Part shown: one piece after another, positions 52,070-59,422 of the stretch
Layout: each line of letters opens with the position of its first letter
Position numbering within the stretch: position 1 is the first letter of the stretch
Origin: a bacterium
Lineage (GTDB): Bacteria; Chloroflexota; Dormibacteria; Aeolococcales; Bog-877
Reading direction: 5' to 3'
DNA: 64,000 nt
Assembly (NCBI GenBank): GCA_021795235.1
Contig: JAJYPP010000001.1
Span: forward strand, 1-64,000
Program-made: the position numbers and the translations under genes
The notes under the pieces: generated by a model
The model's database searches: none
Told to the model about the DNA's origin: nothing
The model's input: only the letters and a program-made list of their open reading frames with translations

Positions 52070-52503
52070 CTCAACCATAGCGAGATCGAGGCACGCACGC
52101 ACTCCGGCAAGCTCAGTCCGAGCCGACTTGGCCAACAGCGAAGCCGTTCATCGCTGATCGTCTGGAGGAGCTACGCATTGGCCTCTGTGCGTGCTGGGTG
52201 CGAGGTGAGGACTCGAACTCCGAGACACGATTTCAGACGTCCTCATCCGGCGGCAGAGTTGCTGCACCCAGTTTTGGGCTAAGGAGGGTGGCCATGATCT
52301 CGGCGGAGCGCGCCGATGGCACACGGAGCTTGCATGGTCCGCCGTACACCGATGCTCGGCTCCTAGCGCTCCGCCCCAGCTGTGCGAACTCGCGCGGCGG
52401 GCTTCCCGCCGTCGCCACCAGACCGGAGGTCTGGCGCGCATACTTCGCGGGTCAGATCGGCAGTATGAATGTCGAAGGCTCCTCGTCCTTCCTCCCCAGC
52501 GCT
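52070..52503. other. 434-bp interval between convergent genes
   Basis: No credible gene. A T-loop-like piece (GAGTTCGAGTCCTC on the minus strand near 52210) does not fold as a tRNA. Confidence 0.4.
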
Positions 52504-54207
52504 TCACGCGCTGGGTGGCAATTGAAAATGGCGTCGCATCTGAGCGATGCCTCTCCTTGGGTCCGGGAACCCGTGCGCCAATGCGATGTACTCAATGCCT
52601 TCCACGACGAGCTGGGAGGCTTGGCGCTCGCTCATGGGCTCGGCTACGTCGGCCGCATAGCCGGCCTGCACCATGGGTGGCACGGGCAGCCTACCGAGGG
52701 CGCTCAAGTCAACGCGGTCGCGAAGGTCGTTAGGGCGCGAGTTGCTCCTACCGTCCGTCTGTGGTGCCGCCAGGTGGAACTCGACTAGGGTGAGTCCCGC
52801 TCCCGCAGGCATGATGTCGGCGACGGCCGTGGGCATGGTGGAAGAAGTCAGCACCAACAGTTGGGTTAAGAGCTCGGCTAGAAATTCCAGCGGCAGGGGC
52901 ACGGTGAGGGAGATGCCCACGTCGAGCTGGAACGTCACCATGTCCCCAACGATCGTGTGCGGCATCTCCACCGTAGCCAAGGCCGAGACACCGGTGGTGG
53001 CGTCGCCGCCCAGCCGATACCTGGCTTGGCCCAGATTGTTGGCAGCGCCTGGTGCAAGAATCCATGACGTGCCAGTCCCCTGTCCCCTGTGGGTGACGAA
53101 CGGTTCTAGTGCGGCGATCGTGCTGGTTGCTGGCGCGGCCGACAGACCGAGCACCAGTCTCTCTCGTTGTTCGGGCCGAATGAAGTCACACTCATCTAGG
53201 GAGGCTGGCGCGTAGGCCGCGGCGGCACGGACATACAGGAGGGGCTGGGCAGTCCAGCCAGGCGGCGGCGAGGACAGGTCTTGTGTGAAGCGGTGGTACC
53301 TGAGCACGGATCGACCGCGTCTGCGTGCACTCATTCGGTCGAGCCGAAGCAGCCGCTCGTGGAGATCTGGGAAGAACTCCTCTGCGCCCCCGATCTCTAT
53401 GCGAGCGGCCCTCCGGTGGTCAACTACGCGCCGAGCCGCTTCGCCGAGTTCGCCATTGTAGACGCACCAATACATCGGATAGCGACGGGATCGGGCCCGC
53501 AGCAGAGCGCTGACAAGGGCCCTATCGTACTCAGCGGACCATCCGAGGACCACGAGCCCGAATTCGTCGAAGACCTGACCGAGCAACCGGTTTAGGACCG
53601 GCGGATAGGTGCCCAGTTCCTCTGGAGTGTTCCGAAGAGGTGAACTAGCGTAATCACCGTGAAGCTTTACCAGGGTCACGCCGGCCTGTGTAAGGGGAGT
53701 CATGCCCTTGATCGCGGCTGCGTCAGAAAGGACTTGTGCGGCAACCCCGGCCTGTTCAAGGGCGCGTTCGATGAGCCGATCGAAGTTCGTCGTCAGGATG
53801 AGTCGTACTCGACCGTTAGCGCACAGCCGAGCCAGTGCTTCGTGAGCGGCGCCCAATGGGGACCCGCCCGATGCCATCGAGGGCTCGAAGTAACCGCGAA
53901 GAACAGCGCGCCTGAGTTCCTCCGTCGGAGCAAGAGCCGACAGGAGCGTGTCGTACTTTGGGTCGGCTTGCCTGACCGCTCTCCACCAATCCTCGGGCTT
54001 CCCGCCCAGGCCGTCCGGGTCTACGCCGTCAGCTGCGGCCACCCTCCTGATCAGATCTCGCAGCACCTCCCACGATGTTGGGACGCCGGCAGCCTTGGAC
54101 ATTCCGCTTCCCAGGAGTACTGCATATACGTTCGGCGCGGCGTGCATGGAGGTTGCAAGCGCCGATCGAGGGTCAACCCCACCAGTCGGGGTTAGCACTG
54201 AGCTCAC
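52504..54207 (-). CDS. SIR2-domain protein, probable NAD-consuming defence protein
   Basis: About 567 residues. Residues about 20-270 form a SIR2 domain: NVYAVLLGSGMSKAAGVPTSWEVLRDLI (NAD-binding GxGxS-like loop), VRLILTTNFDRLIERALEQ, VTLVKLHGDY (catalytic His) and LVVLGWSAEYDRALV. Standalone SIR2 proteins of this kind are known as anti-phage effectors that destroy NAD. The C-terminal half (from about 330, ATSTIAALEPFVTHRGQGTG onward) is unfamiliar and could sense infection. I start at the GTG at 54207; the TTG at 54258 used by the ORF track and an ATG at 54147 are alternatives. It lies between unknown genes and the type I R-M operon. Confidence 0.78.
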   Translation of the reverse strand: MSSVLTPTGGVDPRSALATSMHAAPNVYAVLLGSGMSKAAGVPTSWEVLRDLIRRVAAADGVDPDGLGGKPEDWWRAVRQADPKYDTLLSALAPTEELRRAVLRGYFEPSMASGGSPLGAAHEALARLCANGRVRLILTTNFDRLIERALEQAGVAAQVLSDAAAIKGMTPLTQAGVTLVKLHGDYASSPLRNTPEELGTYPPVLNRLLGQVFDEFGLVVLGWSAEYDRALVSALLRARSRRYPMYWCVYNGELGEAARRVVDHRRAARIEIGGAEEFFPDLHERLLRLDRMSARRRGRSVLRYHRFTQDLSSPPPGWTAQPLLYVRAAAAYAPASLDECDFIRPEQRERLVLGLSAAPATSTIAALEPFVTHRGQGTGTSWILAPGAANNLGQARYRLGGDATTGVSALATVEMPHTIVGDMVTFQLDVGISLTVPLPLEFLAELLTQLLVLTSSTMPTAVADIMPAGAGLTLVEFHLAAPQTDGRSNSRPNDLRDRVDLSALGRLPVPPMVQAGYAADVAEPMSERQASQLVVEGIEYIALAHGFPDPRRGIAQMRRHFQLPPSA

Positions 54208-54801
54208 GGTCAGCGCACCGGCGCAGTCGGGAGGTGCCTCATTTCCATATCGGGCCAAGTGTAGGTCGCCGGCAAGGGCAGCCCGTTAAGTGGCGCCGAT
54301 CGCGTCTAGCAGTACGGAGAGGCCAGGTGGGTCGGCCACGACTCGAATGGGGGCTTGAGTCTGGTCTGCCAGCTGGCCGCACCCGCCGGCGAGGAGACAT
54401 GCTCTGAGTTACACCAGCGGGGATTACTCACGGCTGGCCTTGGGACACCTTCGGGATTGCCATGAGATCTGGGGGGCCGATCTGTGACTAGGAGATCTGA
54501 CGGCGAGTCTAGCAGTCCTGGCAGGTTGTGTCCATCACCGTCCCCCTGCGTCCGTTTTGATCTCACGAGAGCCGCTGACCGAGGCCGATTTGTCCGGGTG
54601 CGTTCGCCTCCGTTCGGCCCGCTTGTTGTCAGCCAGCACGTCCAGCGGCGTCTTCCTGAACGGCCCAGCGGCTCACTGGCTGGTTGGGTAGTTGCCGTCT
54701 TGTGGGAGTGGCGAGGAGCAGCCTGAAGGCCCACGTCGGCTCGAAGGCGTGGTCTCTATCGAGACTCGTGGTCACCTTTGGGTCGGCGAGCCTCTACGTA
54801 A
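54208..54801. other. 594-bp interval without a credible gene
   Basis: The frame 54306-54734 minus is Arg/Ser/Pro-rich and random-like. Should contain the promoter of the SIR2 gene near 54210-54300. Confidence 0.4.
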
Positions 54802-55581
54802 TCAGGCGAGGTACGGGCAGCTGAGGCGGAGGACGTCAGCCAGAGCCGTACGCAGGTCGATGCCATTGCGGATGGCGACGACCCGTCCGTCTGCCTTCAT
54901 GTCCGGCAAACGCACGCCCCGGTCAGCCATGACGTAGAGCATGCGTAGGGTGCGCATTGTGTTGGAGGCCCATGCCGGGACTGGCCCTCCCTCGCTGGCG
55001 GCAAATCGCTGGCTGATACCGTCCAGCCACCCGGTGGTCTGATGAGCCTCGAGCTCCTGTCGGGTCAGCACCAAGGCGATGGCGTAGGCCAGCCTGTCGT
55101 CCTCCCGGTGGGCGAACACCACGTCCGTGCCCGTGAGCAGCCGGTCTCGGCCCAGGGCGAGCAGACCGGTCAAGTCGGCGGGGCCGAGGCGGGGAGAGCG
55201 CCCGAAAGCCCCGAGGGCGTCCGCTCCATGGGCGATGGCGTGGAGCCATCCGAGTCGGTGGTCCCAGCCTCGCAAGTCCTCCTCAGATCCGTACCAGGCA
55301 GCGAAAGCGTCTCGCCACCTCATCACGGAGGATTGGCTGGCCAGGCTGGTGACCCGGTCCCGGTCGACCACCTCGGCCAGAATCAGCGCGGCGAAGGTGC
55401 GCACCTGGATCTCGGGGTCGGAGAACCTCGATGCCATCAGATCGCCCAGCCGCACCAGGGCGTGGTCCACGTCCCCGTCCTCGATCCTACGCGCCAGTTC
55501 GGTGTACGCGATTTCGTCTCGTTCGTGGGGATCTGGGGAACTCAGGAGTACGAGAAGGCTTGAGGTGGAGAGATTGCTCAT
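54802..55581 (-). CDS. DUF2785 protein
   Basis: 259-residue, mostly helical protein of the DUF2785 family: DEIAYTELARRIEDG near the start, SLASQSSVMRWRDAFAAWYGSEEDLRGWDHRLGWLHAIAHGADALGAFGRSP (in parts) with the conserved DxRGWxHxxAHGADxL pattern, then LLTGTDVVFAHREDDRLAYAI and a C-terminal helix pair. Family function is unknown. ATG at 55581. It is divergent from the R-M operon, and the gap between them holds the promoter listed next. Confidence 0.85.
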   Translation of the reverse strand: MSNLSTSSLLVLLSSPDPHERDEIAYTELARRIEDGDVDHALVRLGDLMASRFSDPEIQVRTFAALILAEVVDRDRVTSLASQSSVMRWRDAFAAWYGSEEDLRGWDHRLGWLHAIAHGADALGAFGRSPRLGPADLTGLLALGRDRLLTGTDVVFAHREDDRLAYAIALVLTRQELEAHQTTGWLDGISQRFAASEGGPVPAWASNTMRTLRMLYVMADRGVRLPDMKADGRVVAIRNGIDLRTALADVLRLSCPYLA

Positions 55582-55757
55582 TGGGCGAAGTGTAGGAGGG
55601 ACGCACGGAGCAAGTCCTGCGGGCTACCGCGACCGCTCGACGGAGGCCCCAGGCTGTCGATGTCGCTGGGCTGGGGTTGAGTGGTGCTGGTCATCTGGTT
55701 TCCGGAATCCGGCCAGCTACATCCCGACCATGGCATGCCTCTAGCAGTCACGTCCCG

Positions 55758-55786
55758 TTCCTGATTGGGGTTGATTGGGATACACT
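55758..55786 (+). promoter_or_regulatory. Promoter of the type I R-M operon
   Basis: TTCCTG (55758-55763) and TACACT (55781-55786), 17 bases apart; the ATG of the first gene is nine bases after the -10 box and lacks a ribosome binding site, so a leaderless mRNA is likely. Confidence 0.5.
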
Positions 55787-55794
55787 GCACGGCC

Positions 55795-56199
55795 ATGACT
55801 CGCAGGCACGACTCTGTTGACCGTCTTCAGGCTATTGAGGACCAACTCAGGGCACTTCGGAGTGAAGACGACGCCATGGAGCAGAGTCTGAAGGACACCA
55901 GGGAGGCTCGGCGTCGTCTTGCGGGCAAGATCAGGGCCTTGGAGGCCAGTCTCAGTCTCGTCCGTGCCGGAGGCCAGTCCCAGGAGGCCGAGATGCATTC
56001 TGGGACGATCGCAGACGCCATCGCCGCGCTCCTTAATCGAAATGGGGAGATGAGAGCCAGCGAACTGACTGCTGCGTTACAGGAGGCCGGCAAGTTGCTG
56101 CGGACCGACTCCGCCTACGCCACCCTGTTCAAGACGTTGGCCCGCGACCGCAGGTTCGCCAAGGTGGAGGGCCGACGCGGCTACTGGAGGTTGGCATGA
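55795..56199 (+). CDS. Coiled-coil/winged-helix accessory gene of the R-M operon
   Basis: 134 residues. Residues 6-60 are a coiled coil (RLQAIEDQLRALRSEDDAMEQSLKDTREARRRLAGKIRALEASL, in parts); residues 70-134 look like a winged helix: TIADAIAALLNRNGEMRASELTAALQEAG...LFKTLARDRRFAKVEGRRGYWRL. It overlaps hsdM by 4 bases, so it is made with the R-M enzyme and may be a regulator or an added subunit. The similar protein at 44815-45321 shares the layout. The ATG at 55795 is chosen from the promoter position; the ORF-track start is 10 codons upstream of the transcription start. Confidence 0.72.
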   Translation: MTRRHDSVDRLQAIEDQLRALRSEDDAMEQSLKDTREARRRLAGKIRALEASLSLVRAGGQSQEAEMHSGTIADAIAALLNRNGEMRASELTAALQEAGKLLRTDSAYATLFKTLARDRRFAKVEGRRGYWRLA

Positions 56200-58235
56200 G
56201 CCTCAGCGGTCAGTCTCGCGCAACGTCCAGCGGTCAGGCGCAGGTGGACAGTCCCATCAAGAATCACGCCGCTTTCATCTGGAGTGTCGCGGACCTTCTC
56301 CGAGGAGACTATAAGCAGTCCGAGTACGGCAAGGTGATCCTCCCCCTGACGGTTCTTCGTCGGCTCGACTGCGTCCTGGAGAAGAGCAAGCCAGAGGTTC
56401 TCAAGAGGTTCGCCGAACTGAAGGAGCGGATCGAGAACGTCGAGCCGGTGCTCGAGAACGTGGCCGGTCAGCGCTTCTACAACACCTCGCCCCTGAACTT
56501 TCGCCGACTTCTCGATGACCCGGCACAGTTGGCTGGCAACCTGCGTGGTTACCTGGCCGCCTTCAGCCCCAGTGCCCGGGTCGTCCTCGAGAAGTTTGAC
56601 TTCGAGGCCCAGATAGTCAGGCTCGCGCGCTCGGACCTGCTCTACATGGTGGTCTCCAAGTTCGCCGAGATCGATCTTCACCCAGAGACGGTCTCAAACC
56701 TCGAGATGGGCTACCTCTACGAGGAGCTCATCCGGCGCTTCTCCGAGCTTTCGAACGAGACGGCTGGAGAGCACTTCACGCCTCGCGAGGTGATCCGCCT
56801 CATGGTCAACATCCTGTTGGCGGAGGACTCGCAGGCACTGACCGAGCCGGGAACGGTGAGGACTCTCTTCGATCCGGCCTGTGGGACCGGTGGGATGCTG
56901 ACGGTGACCGAGAACCGCCTGCGTCAACTCAATCCGAGTGCCCGGCTTGAGGTCTTCGGCGAGGAGCTGAACGACGAGACCTTCGCAATCTGTTGCTCCG
57001 ACATGCTTGTCACCGGGCATGACACTTCTCACATCATCTGTGGCAACTCGTTCACCGAGGACGGGCATCGGGGTCGCACGTTCGACTACCTGCTTGCCAA
57101 CCCCCCGTTCGGAGTGGAGTGGAAGAAGGTGGAAGGAGCTATTCGGCGTGAGCATGACAACCTTGGATACGTCGGCAGGTTCGGTGCCGGCCTTCCTCGG
57201 ATCAACGACGGAAGCTTCCTATTCCTGCAGCACATGATCTCCAAGATGAAGTCACTGGAGGAGGGCGGGAGCCGCCTTGCGATCGTCTTCAATGGCTCAC
57301 CACTTTTCACTGGCGGCGCGGGGTCCGGTGAGTCTGAGATCCGCCGTTGGATCATCGAGAACGATTGGCTCGAGGCTGTGGTTGCGCTTCCCGACCAGCT
57401 CTTCTACAACACTGGCATCTCGACATACTTCTGGATCGTTACCAACCGCAAATCTGCGGAGCGACGAGGCAAGGTCCAGCTGGTCGATGCCCGGGAATAT
57501 TGGGTCAAGATGCGCAAGTCCCTTGGCGACAAGCGCAAGGAGATCAGTGAGGCGCAGATCGCCGAGGTCACCCGTCTGTATGCCGACTTCGCCGAAGGGG
57601 AGAAGGTGAAGATCTTCCCCAACGAGGCGTTTGGGTTCCAGAGGATCACCGTCGAACGGCCGTTGAGACTCCGCTGGGAAGTCACTGCTGAAACCCTGAA
57701 AGCCCTTGCGGAAACCAAGCAGTGGGTCAAGGTCCCTGCCCAGGAACGTGAAGCTGTCTCCCAGATCATCGGCAGGCTGATTGGGACCAACACCACCGAC
57801 CGTCGGCAGATGGCGGGTATGGTGGGCCCATTGCCCAAAGCGATCGAGAAGCAGGTGTGGGATGCCTTGGCGGTCAGCGACCCGGAGGCGCCGATAGTGA
57901 CCGACCGCAAGGGCCGGCCCGAGCCAGACCCGGACTTGCGCGACTACGAAAATGTCCCCCTGCCCCAAGTTCCGGTGTCCTGGGAGCCGGACCCGGCGGC
58001 ACGACTCGCCAGTCCCGAATACCGGGCGGCGGTGGACGAGTACATGGCGGCGGAGGTGCTGCCTTACGTGCCGGATGCCTGGGTCGATCACAGCAAGACC
58101 AAGATCGGGTACGAGATCCCGTTGACCAGGCACTTCTACAAGTACGTGCCGCCAAGACCGTTGGCCGAGATCGATGCGGAGATCAAGGCGCTGGAGGGCG
58201 AGATCCAAGAGCTACTGAGTCAGGTGACCAAGTGA
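56196..58235 (+). CDS. hsdM: Type I restriction-modification methyltransferase subunit
   Basis: 679 residues. N-terminal HsdM_N region (FIWSVADLLRGDYKQSEYGKVILPLTVLRRL), then the N6-adenine methyltransferase: motif I LFDPACGTGGMLTV, motif IV LLANPPFGVEWKK. It methylates adenine in the target sequence and, with HsdS, protects the host DNA. The C-terminal extension (about 150 residues, ending in a coiled coil PLAEIDAEIKALEGEIQELLSQV) is longer than in classical EcoKI-type HsdM. It is flanked by 4-base overlaps on both sides. Confidence 0.95.
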   Translation: MSLSGQSRATSSGQAQVDSPIKNHAAFIWSVADLLRGDYKQSEYGKVILPLTVLRRLDCVLEKSKPEVLKRFAELKERIENVEPVLENVAGQRFYNTSPLNFRRLLDDPAQLAGNLRGYLAAFSPSARVVLEKFDFEAQIVRLARSDLLYMVVSKFAEIDLHPETVSNLEMGYLYEELIRRFSELSNETAGEHFTPREVIRLMVNILLAEDSQALTEPGTVRTLFDPACGTGGMLTVTENRLRQLNPSARLEVFGEELNDETFAICCSDMLVTGHDTSHIICGNSFTEDGHRGRTFDYLLANPPFGVEWKKVEGAIRREHDNLGYVGRFGAGLPRINDGSFLFLQHMISKMKSLEEGGSRLAIVFNGSPLFTGGAGSGESEIRRWIIENDWLEAVVALPDQLFYNTGISTYFWIVTNRKSAERRGKVQLVDAREYWVKMRKSLGDKRKEISEAQIAEVTRLYADFAEGEKVKIFPNEAFGFQRITVERPLRLRWEVTAETLKALAETKQWVKVPAQEREAVSQIIGRLIGTNTTDRRQMAGMVGPLPKAIEKQVWDALAVSDPEAPIVTDRKGRPEPDPDLRDYENVPLPQVPVSWEPDPAARLASPEYRAAVDEYMAAEVLPYVPDAWVDHSKTKIGYEIPLTRHFYKYVPPRPLAEIDAEIKALEGEIQELLSQVTK

Positions 58236-59422
58236 AGACTCGCCTCAGAGTTGCCGCTGACTCGATCACGGCTTGTGGCGACCGAGGTCCCCTGCCATTC
58301 ATTGCACTAGAACATCTCGAGAGTCATACTGGACAACTCGTCGCTGATACCGAATTCCCTGACCGCATTGCGCCGGAGGCCGGCGCCGCAGCTGTCGAAC
58401 CAGGGGATGTCCTCTTTGGGAAGCTTCGCCCATACCTCGCTAAGGTCTGGCGTGCCGACCGGCCAGTGTATGCCTCAACAGAGCTTCTCTGCATTCGCCC
58501 CCACGCCGACATGGATAGCCGTTGGCTGGCCTACGTCTGTGCCAGCCGTCCACTTGTCGAATGGGCTGTCGCTTCTTCCGACGGCACCAAGATGCCTCGC
58601 ACCAGTTGGGAGAAACTCTCCGAGTACCGAGCCGAGATCCCACCGCTTCCCCAGCAGCGCGCCATCGCCGACTACCTCGACGCCGAGACCGCCCGTATCG
58701 ATGCGCTCATAGAGAAGAAGCGGCGGATGGTGGAGTTGTTAGAGGAACGGTTCTGGGCGACTTTCTTAGCGGCTACGCATGCGGCCACTAGGAGCGAGAC
58801 GCCGCTTCGTCGCGCTGTCGCCTTTATTACCGACGGACCTTTCGGCAGCGCCTTCACGAGTTCCGAGTACGCTGTGGAAGGGGCTGTTGTCGTGCGGTTG
58901 GGCAATATTGGGTTCGCCGAGTACCGAGATGCTGACCAAGTCTTCATCCCCCTGCATCTATACGAGCAGTTCCCGCGGTGCCATGTTCGCCAAGGCGACT
59001 TGCTGGTCGCAGGCTTAGGTGATGCCAGCAACCACGCGGGCAGGGCTTGCGTGGCGCCGGACCTTGGCCCTGCCATGGTCAAAGGGAAGTGTTTCCTAGT
59101 CCGGGTTCGCGTTCATGTTGCGTCCCCGGACTACCTGGCGTTTGTCCTTTCATCACCTTACGGAGGCAATCTTATCAGCGCGCTGGGCCGCGGATCGACC
59201 AGAACGATGATCAACTTGGATGTGCTGAAAGGACTTCGCGTGCCGCTGCCCTCGATACACGAGCAGCAGCGCATCGTGGTGGCGGCCACTCAGGGACGCG
59301 CGCGATCGGGACGGCTCGCGAAGGTTGTCCGCGAGCAGATTGATCGTCTAGACGAACGGCGCCAAGCCCTGATCACAGCAGCAGTCACCGGCGAACTCCC
59401 TGTCCCCGGGGTTGCTGCATGA
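58232..59422 (+). CDS. hsdS: Type I restriction-modification specificity subunit
   Basis: 396 residues from the GTG overlapping the hsdM stop. Two target-recognition domains, each followed by a conserved helix: LPFIALEHLES...PGDVLFGKLRPYLAKVW and IPPLPQQRAIADYLDAETARIDALIEKKRRMVELL for the first half; FITDGPFGSAFTSSEY...QGDLLVAGLGDASNHAGRA and VPLPSIHEQQRIVVAATQGRARSGRLAKVVREQIDRLDERRQALITAAVTGEL for the second (in parts). It decides the bipartite DNA sequence recognised. The ORF-track frame begins 125 codons too early. Confidence 0.93.
   Translation: MKTRLRVAADSITACGDRGPLPFIALEHLESHTGQLVADTEFPDRIAPEAGAAAVEPGDVLFGKLRPYLAKVWRADRPVYASTELLCIRPHADMDSRWLAYVCASRPLVEWAVASSDGTKMPRTSWEKLSEYRAEIPPLPQQRAIADYLDAETARIDALIEKKRRMVELLEERFWATFLAATHAATRSETPLRRAVAFITDGPFGSAFTSSEYAVEGAVVVRLGNIGFAEYRDADQVFIPLHLYEQFPRCHVRQGDLLVAGLGDASNHAGRACVAPDLGPAMVKGKCFLVRVRVHVASPDYLAFVLSSPYGGNLISALGRGSTRTMINLDVLKGLRVPLPSIHEQQRIVVAATQGRARSGRLAKVVREQIDRLDERRQALITAAVTGELPVPGVAA

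Noticed and set aside
52180-52260. tRNA or tRNA 3' fragment on the minus strand (GAGTTCGAGTCCTC)
   Set aside because: The T-stem does not pair (two mismatches of five) and there is no anticodon or D arm.
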